A stretch of DNA of 64,000 bases from Sporopachydermia quercuum (lineage: Eukaryota; Ascomycota; Sporopachydermiomycetes; Sporopachydermiales; Sporopachydermiaceae), in NCBI GenBank assembly GCA_001599295.1, contig BCGN01000001.1:868001-932000 (forward strand), in the 5' to 3' direction. How positions within the stretch are numbered: position 1 is the first letter of the stretch; every line of letters starts with the position of its first letter. Positions 57,523 through 64,000 of this stretch are shown here, in pieces. Under the pieces are notes generated by a model that saw only the letters and a list, made by a program, of their open reading frames with translations, was not told the DNA's origin and ran no database searches. Position numbers and translations under genes: made by a program.

Positions 57523-58836
57523 TATGAATACACACTAATTGACAAGAGAGTAAATTAATAATCCTTTAATTCTTTCTAAGTCAGTAGATTCAATAACAAT
57601 CTAATGTACCTTTTCTTCATATACCAAATTCCTTCCCAGGTCTTTCATCCATAAGGTAAGAAAGTGTTATTTGACAAAACGATGTGCAGTACACAATTTG
57701 TTTTCCAAGAAGCAATAAACTGGCTCGTTGTTGGTCGGTTATGATCTTGTACATGTCAAAATGATTGCATATAGATACATAATATGTATATGAGCTCTGC
57801 AGAAATATGCATGGAAAACACTGAGAAGGATTATTACATGTGAAATAAAATCAGCAAAATAATCATAAAGATGACCGGAGATTGGTGGATTTTGTTTTAA
57901 CTGAATGCAAGAATCTGCAAGGTTAAATGGGAAAAATATTCAGAGAACACATGTAAATAATAATGCTGGGTCTTTGCTCAGAACTGCATGTATGGGTGTA
58001 GAAATCAGCTGACCTCATCGGGTTGACTCAATAAAGTTTGTAACCATTTGACAGAGTAGAATTAACAAGCTTTGATTTTCGTGGTTATGATTGGTTTAAG
58101 AGATGTCACATGATTAGTAGTTTTAGTTAATCGAGTACTACCACCAGAATCGCACGGTTCAGATTTATATTTGATGATGTAAGCATTAATAGAATCCAAT
58201 AGCAATTACAGATGAGATATGTGTTCAAAGCTTGCAATCTTACTGAAAAGACTTTGAGGTTTTCTCATTTCTGAAGGACTTTAGACCATAAAATGAAAAT
58301 GGTTAATTGATCAACTGAAAAGACAGAAATCTTCCAATCTGACTAAGTTAGGGATCAACCAAGTTGGAGTACAGGAACATATACAACTGCAGGTAATAAA
58401 TACAACAGAAAAACCACTTTTCATATCAATTAAGTAAAGAACACCTGGATATCACATGTCTAAAATCTTACTCAATTAGATGATATTCTAGATAATAATT
58501 TCGGTTCGTCTTTATCATGTGAAAACTGGTCATTAAGAAACATAAAGATATCGGATATTATCACATGCCTTTACTTCAATCATCTCCGAAATATTTAATG
58601 CTTTTGCACCACGATATCACCAACGGACTGTCCTATTATTCCGATCTTACTGTTTGGTATTTATCCTAGATCCATATTTCATTTTTGAGCAAGAGTGAAC
58701 ATAATATACAGAGCTGACTGTGTTATATTCGGTTGATTGTTCCAACAGGAAATCTCACCGAAGCTTACCCGATATTTTTGTACTTGAATCATTCTCTTCA
58801 ATTGATCAACATTCATAACTAACTCAATCTCTAATA
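57523..58836. promoter_or_regulatory. Divergent RIP1 / dehydrogenase promoter region
   Basis: 1.31 kb. TGATTGGT at 58088-58095 fits the HAP2/3/4/5 CCAAT-box consensus expected at a respiratory gene, 566 bp upstream of RIP1; ATTGGTGG at 57882-57889 is a second CCAAT-like site nearer the gene. No gene or RNA was recognised. Confidence 0.4.
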
Positions 58837-59847
58837 ATGAGTTTCTTTTGGAACTTCCTTGCAATGATCAAATCTGGGAGAGATGTGTCAGAATTAACAT
58901 TCCCACCAGAAAATTATCCTAATCTTTCGGGAAAAGTAGCNATAGTCACCGGAGGAAACTCTGGTCTTGGATTTGAGGTCACAAGGCTTCTAATCCTACA
59001 ACAATGTCATGTTTATATCTTGGCTAGATCTTCAGAGAAGGCAGAAAGCAAAATCGAACAGCTGAAAGCAGAATCTAAAGAAAAGGGTATTGGGTGTCTT
59101 GTTGAGTTTATACCTTTGGACTATACTGACCTTTCAACTGTAAAGAGAGCTGTTGATGTCTTCTTATCAAAAGAAAGTAGGCTCAATTTTCTTGTTCATA
59201 GTGCTGGGATAATGATACCTGAACGTGATCTTCATGGATGGGAGTCAAGTCACGGTCACGAAATACATCTAGCCACTAATAATATAGGGCCACATTTACT
59301 ACAACGATTGCTGAATGATTTGATGCTGAAAACAAGCGAGACCGGGGAACGTGTTGCCATCGCATGGGTTAGTTCGCTCCTATATTATCTGTCAAGTGAG
59401 GGAGGGATCAATTGGGATGATTTACGACACGAACAAGGTAGGAAAACCACAGTATTACCTTACAGTCAATCAAAAGCAGGAACTCTAATTCAAGCACATC
59501 AATGGTCCAATAAGATCGGAAATGGGAAAATTGTGTCAGTGGGAATTAGACCTGGTAGATTANAGACGGATTTGGATCGTTATAGTAACAAAAAGAAATC
59601 CCTGTTTTCTGAATATCTAGGAAAATACTTCAGTGGGCATGAACCTATATATGGTGCATATCCTGTGATGTTTGCTTTACTGTCAACCGAAATAACTTCT
59701 AAAGATAATGGTTCATTGATTGTTCCGATGAGTAAAATCGGCGTCATTAGGGAAGATATCAAGATGTCCAGCCAGGGAGAAAACGGAGAAAAGTTCTGGA
59801 AATGGTTAGATGATGCCATTAAACCTTTTGTCANTCCTGGAGAGTAA
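58837..59847 (+). CDS. Short-chain dehydrogenase/reductase
   Basis: This encodes 336 aa. It is a classical SDR fold: cofactor motif TGGNSGLG at 38-45, HSAG at 121-124 in place of NNAG, a catalytic Ser near 179, and Tyr209-x3-Lys213 (YSQSK). The short hydrophobic N-terminus before residue 12 could tether it to a membrane. The architecture resembles the retinol-dehydrogenase / WW-oxidoreductase-like group, including yeast lipid-droplet Env9; the substrate is unknown. Arg64 after the second strand favours NADPH. Three N bases lie in it (58941 in GCN, silent; 59563 and 59834 ambiguous). No stop otherwise interrupts it. Confidence 0.87.
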   Translation: MSFFWNFLAMIKSGRDVSELTFPPENYPNLSGKVXIVTGGNSGLGFEVTRLLILQQCHVYILARSSEKAESKIEQLKAESKEKGIGCLVEFIPLDYTDLSTVKRAVDVFLSKESRLNFLVHSAGIMIPERDLHGWESSHGHEIHLATNNIGPHLLQRLLNDLMLKTSETGERVAIAWVSSLLYYLSSEGGINWDDLRHEQGRKTTVLPYSQSKAGTLIQAHQWSNKIGNGKIVSVGIRPGRLXTDLDRYSNKKKSLFSEYLGKYFSGHEPIYGAYPVMFALLSTEITSKDNGSLIVPMSKIGVIREDIKMSSQGENGEKFWKWLDDAIKPFVXPGE

Positions 59848-59955
59848 TGAACAGGCTACACTAGCAATTGGTCTCTACTACGAAATGCAATAAATCTAGT
59901 AGTAAAATTAGGGTTCTGGAGTAGAAGATTCCTCTACATCAAATTCTATTTGATG

Positions 59956-60753
59956 TTATTGATCTTGAAATTCCTGTAACAGTTCTTCAATTTTCAAACG
60001 TTGAGAAAAACTCATGCGTGAGATATCTGTGTTAACTAAGGATTTTGACAAATCTGTTTCATTTTCAGGTATAATCCCGGATACCTTCAACGAGGATAGC
60101 TGTGGTAAAACGTGCAACTCAACATCGACATCTACTTCGTCATTTCTATCACAAATCTCATTACTTCGAGTAGGTTGTAGAAATTTATTGCTTGAAGTAA
60201 TTGTTATCGGCAATGATGTTGACAACAACCTCTGATTAGAATCCGTAACATTGAGATAGGAGGGACCCTGTTGATTACTTTCTTCAGCTTCTTCTAAAGA
60301 GTCAGAAAATGCTTCCCGTTCTTCATAAAAATCTTCAGTGCTACTGCACTCTTCAGTCTCTTTTATTTCTTCTAATTCCATTGAGCTTTTGGATCTTCTT
60401 GAAGATAACGTACGACGGGGTTGTGAAATTGGCTCATCCTCCATATCAAACATTAGTGTGTCATCTGGTTCATTAGACAGACTTTTAGCTCGCCTTCGTT
60501 CAGGTCTTCTTCTAACAGTCCTATCTGATGCTGATGGTAACGATGATTGACTATCGTTTGATTTAGAGGATTTGTTGGAGCTAGAAGGCGCATCGGTAGT
60601 GATAATTCCTAGACTACCAGTGTGGTCGTCAAACAAAGGTTCATGCCTCTCGGTCTCTTTGAAACTTACACTTTTATGCCTTCTTAGGTTTTTGATTGTT
60701 TTATTTGATGTAGCGGTTATATCTTCGTTCGGTTTGTTGGTATTAGGTTCCAT
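59956..60753 (-). CDS. Unidentified 265-aa disordered protein
   Basis: I do not recognise a family. The start is basic (NLRRHKSVSFKE). The middle has Arg-rich patches (RTVRRRPERRRAKS, RRTLSSRRSKS) alternating with acidic runs, and the C-terminus ends in a short helix (SFSQRLKIEELLQEFQDQ). KSVSF near residue 28 fits the RVxF docking pattern for protein phosphatase 1, and the Arg-x-x-Ser sites look like kinase targets; both are inference from short motifs. ATG at 60753. It is convergent with the dehydrogenase, 108 bp apart. Confidence 0.65.
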   Translation of the reverse strand: MEPNTNKPNEDITATSNKTIKNLRRHKSVSFKETERHEPLFDDHTGSLGIITTDAPSSSNKSSKSNDSQSSLPSASDRTVRRRPERRRAKSLSNEPDDTLMFDMEDEPISQPRRTLSSRRSKSSMELEEIKETEECSSTEDFYEEREAFSDSLEEAEESNQQGPSYLNVTDSNQRLLSTSLPITITSSNKFLQPTRSNEICDRNDEVDVDVELHVLPQLSSLKVSGIIPENETDLSKSLVNTDISRMSFSQRLKIEELLQEFQDQ

Positions 60754-63180
60754 AGTAATTACTACTGCTGTTTTCGTTTGGTGATATACTGAACTCGCAA
60801 CAATACATCAAAATGAACTTACTCCTTTGTTCAACAGCCTCCAGGAGTGTTCGAATCAGTTATAACGAAGTTCAGTAATCGTTATCTGGAATTTCCGCTC
60901 TTGATTCTGTAATCTTCGTTCTCTCCGGCATAAAGTTCCTTATTCACTCCTAAACCCAACAGATATACTCTTTCTGTCTCACACTGATAGTGTTTCTGCT
61001 AAACCTTATTTACTGCGGCTTGCAAACAACTAATTTGCAAATAGAACAGTATAACATAATTCTATATTTTCTCTTCCCTACAATAATATATTGCTCCGCA
61101 TGCGTCTCATTGTTATCTGTTTCATGTCTTTAATCCTTGTAAAATCTGGTCATTATAATTTAGTTAAACTTCTCATAAACTGATCGATTGTAGGCTCTAA
61201 ATAGAACAATTATATATGATTTGAGACGGAAATGATAAAAAGTATAACGGAAGAGATAAAAAGATTTTAGTTTGAACCTTAACATAATTATACCAGCAAA
61301 AATCCAGGAACCGAACTTTAAATTAAACGTCAAACATATGAATAAATATGGACGCTGTCATTCTTTTATTTGAAATTGCCTATCCTACCAGATTAAAAGT
61401 CCTGATTAGGCTTGAAACCAGGTCTGATCTCAAAACAATAAGACTTTTTATATCCATAAAAGTGTAAAGGAGATATCCGAGCTCTGATTGAAAACCCGAC
61501 TGAAATAAGTCCCACGAAATCAAGTAAGAACGGTTGGATGCACCTCCTGTTGCACAGGAAGTGTCTGTCCTACCTATTTCATGAACATGAGAAATTCCTC
61601 GTTATTCGAATCTTCATCTATTGAGATAGAGAGAGAAACATTGGCCTTAGAGATAAATGCAATAAATCTCGATCGTTCGTTAACAGAGATTGTTACTGAT
61701 GACCTGGCCTAAGTCCTACTGCTATCTCACATATGTTGTTACTCATAAAAGTTTGATCTCACTATTGCTATTAATCCAAATTTACCCTTATAAAATAAAT
61801 ACAAAAATACAAAATTGCGTTNAAGATTCTTTTTGGATTTCGTTCAATAGCAATATGAAACCAATACACCATTCATTCACCTTTTAAGCAGTGTTTACAC
61901 AATATCTAGAGTTGTTTGCTAGGTAACTATGCTGAAAATTAATCTTTGAAATGAAAGTAAATGAAATTCCAACTATAAACATTAATTTATTATTCAGGTC
62001 ACATGGTTTAGATTTTGTTTCATTGATCACGAACTGATCAAGGAATCATAAAGCTTACAGGTAGTGGGTAAAGTATGTAAAAAATCAAATGAATAACCAG
62101 TTATCTAGAATGCTCTAGGCCTCTTACTTCCAATCAAACATGCTCAGCCTAACTACACTACCAGCAATCTGATCAAAGGTCAATTCATACGCCATTTCCC
62201 CAGTTCTTTATCAACTTTAAATCTGATATGGTCTCGTTCTCAGAGCCTTGCAATGATTATTGTTCTCGTAAAATATACTGTACCATTCTAATCAGCTTAA
62301 TACTNTAGCAGATTAGCAAAATCTTGACTTTTCAAGAAGACTTCCGCACGCTATTAAGGTTCGATATGCCTCCATAAACTTTATTCTCGAACTTAATATT
62401 GTTCGTGTTCACATTTGGCAAAGACTCTCTCACATCATAGGGTCTTGCACAATTCTCATTAAAAGAGACTCTTATTGTAATTGAAAACCGTTCCCCTTTT
62501 TCCTAATACGGCATTATCCTCTGTCACTTATTAACCATTGATTCAATAGGGTCTGGATCAAATTCTCGACATTACCTCTTTTGGGAAAGTTACAAAATAA
62601 ATATGTGTGAATGGAGAACATTTGGTTTCAAAAAAGTATGTCTACTCAAAAACAGTTGTTTCCTTCCAAAAATCCCTTTATTATTTTCATTTTAATTTTA
62701 TGAAAGCTCTCTTTACTTCATCTTTTTCTAATATATGAGGTTGCTTTTGAAAAGGAATATTAATTAGGAAGAGCACTTCAAATTCTGAGTTAGTTTAACT
62801 GTATAGAATCAAGTTCACCGAAAGCATTTGATTGATCACCAAAAGCGTGTCTCCTTTGAAGATATATAGACTATTACTAAGTCAGAAAGAAGAAAAGAGA
62901 ACCCCAAACAAAACAATAAAATAGCGGAAGAACATTGATCAAACGCTCATTTTCGACATCAATATCTATAAACGCTCTATTGGAGTTCCCAGTCGAGGCA
63001 ACAATCGAATAACAATTAGTAAAAACGGTACACTGACCCTTATACAATCATTTATCGAAACTGCTAATTGAATTCACTGTTGATTCACATATAACTGAGG
63101 GCAAAGTGCAAATTATCTTGAATCAAAGACAAATTGAAACTTTCACTTTTCTGCAAACAACATAGAACAACTCTAACAAT
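60754..63180. other. Long divergent region before the cell-wall gene
   Basis: 2.43 kb with no supported gene, N at 61822 and 62305. Long promoters are usual for regulated cell-wall genes. The open frame 61690-61887 includes an N and resembles nothing. Confidence 0.45.
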
Positions 63181-64000
63181 ATGAAGGCGTCATCTTTATT
63201 ACTATCAGGTCTCCAATTGACAACTGTGGCTTATGCCTTTTCCTTCCCTAATATCTTTGGTGGCGCACAAGATGAAACAACATCATTAGAAATAACACAA
63301 GCCGAGAGGAACAGCCTTTTTTACTCAAATAGAACTTCAGGAGTCCAAGAATTTTCTGAAGTTCAATCAACTATCACAAAACAAATTTCAATAACGTTAT
63401 CTCAATCAGGAACTGAAGAAACATCAACCAAATCTGGTGATTCCCTAGATGACAGTGACGAAGTGTTCTATGATATCTCAAGTGATATAGCAGTTTTCCC
63501 AACAGCAAGCCAAGCTGAACTTGAAGGAAGTAGCAGTAGTAGTAGTAGTTCGCGCGAGGCAACTGTTTCTTCAAGTGATGTAACTCATACCATAACTACT
63601 ATCGAAATCACGGATATCAATACTGACTATTCTCAGCCTACTGACTTACCCATTTCTTCCACTGATGAAGACGATGAAGACGATGAAGACGATGAAGATG
63701 GATTCGGAACTTTTACATCTGAAAGTCTATTTGCTTCAAGTATTTCCACAGAGCAGGAATACACCGAAACCTCAGTTATTGAACCCACCGAAAGTTCAAG
63801 TAAAGAGCCAGATGTGAGCTTCACAGATGTGCCTGTTGTATCAACAACAGAAATGCCTATTGAATCATCAACAGAAATGCCTATTGTCTCATCATCAACA
63901 GAGGTTCCTATCATATCTTCATCAACTGTGGAACCTGTTGTATCAACAACAGAAATGCCTATTGAATCATCAACAGAGATGCCTATTGTATCATCATCAA
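63181..64000 (+). CDS. Adhesin-like cell-wall protein, 5' part
   Basis: An ATG at 63181 opens a frame that runs off the window end (273 codons seen). Residues 1-20 look like a signal peptide (MKASSLLLSGLQ, then a hydrophobic run to VAYA). The rest is Ser/Thr-rich with a Ser run at about 119-127, a (DED)n acidic block near residues 161-172 and, from about 220, imperfect repeats of the form STEMPIESSTEMPIVSS / STEVPIISSS. This is the plan of GPI-anchored, O-mannosylated wall proteins. The GPI signal would lie beyond the window. No N-terminal adhesin ligand-binding domain (Als, Flo, Hyr) was recognised. Confidence 0.72.
   Translation, partial: MKASSLLLSGLQLTTVAYAFSFPNIFGGAQDETTSLEITQAERNSLFYSNRTSGVQEFSEVQSTITKQISITLSQSGTEETSTKSGDSLDDSDEVFYDISSDIAVFPTASQAELEGSSSSSSSSREATVSSSDVTHTITTIEITDINTDYSQPTDLPISSTDEDDEDDEDDEDGFGTFTSESLFASSISTEQEYTETSVIEPTESSSKEPDVSFTDVPVVSTTEMPIESSTEMPIVSSSTEVPIISSSTVEPVVSTTEMPIESSTEMPIVSSS

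Noticed and set aside
60754-63180. Subtelomeric region or telomere near the end of the window
   Set aside because: No telomeric repeats, no Y'-like elements; a long promoter of a cell-wall gene is enough to explain the gap.
1-64000. Mobile elements, LTRs or virus-derived fossils
   Set aside because: No reverse transcriptase, integrase, transposase or capsid-like frame and no paired long terminal repeats were seen on either strand.

Overview
The window is nuclear DNA of a budding yeast (Saccharomycotina). It is AT-rich and gene-dense in the middle. Introns are short, with a TACTAAC-type branch point 9 to 16 nt before the acceptor. CTG codons fall on conserved leucines in GEF1 (the ELTG motif and the GF-x-TL segment) and in GUK1 (KKLF), so CUG is read as leucine and the CUG-Ser clades are unlikely. 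A WBP2-like PPxY protein, a DUF2235 protein and an ERG3 with HHPLFYK / NGAACH wording hint at an early-branching lineage. That placement is inference only, and I do not name a species.

Layout. Positions 1-3470 and 5013-8561 hold no gene I can support; they flank an EFG1/SOK2-type APSES regulator (3471-5012). Next come NMD4 (-), spliced MTF1 (-), TAF7 (+), a WBP2-like adaptor (+) convergent with NHX1 (-), a 2.1-kb gap with one possible micro-membrane protein, GUK1 (+) convergent with SFB3/LST1 (-), spliced EXO1 (+) convergent with PAN1 (-), an unidentified charged protein (+), ERG3 (-), MRPL27 (+), a spliced histone-fold gene of the DPB3/DLS1 type (-), three-exon GEF1 (+), an intron-containing tRNA-Lys(CUU) (-), TOR1 (-), a three-exon DUF2235 gene (+), two-exon RIP1 (-), a short-chain dehydrogenase (+), an unidentified basic/acidic protein (-) and the start of an adhesin-like cell-wall protein (+) that runs off the end.

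Themes, from known family roles: mitochondrial expression and respiration (MTF1, MRPL27, RIP1), endosome/Golgi ion balance and traffic (NHX1, GEF1, SFB3, PAN1), DNA and chromatin (EXO1, TAF7, DPB3/DLS1), growth and morphology control (TOR1, EFG1-type factor) and sterol synthesis (ERG3). The genes are not an operon; neighbouring pairs share divergent promoters or converge.

Most notable: an exact 266-bp tandem copy of the 3' end of PAN1, joined through a short inverted piece of the gene's own proline-repeat DNA; two tiny upstream reading frames abutting the APSES-gene start; and an EXO1 intron placed exactly at the end of the nuclease portion. No transposon, LTR element, virus relic or CRISPR array was seen. 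Ten isolated N bases occur, all after 38.6 kb.
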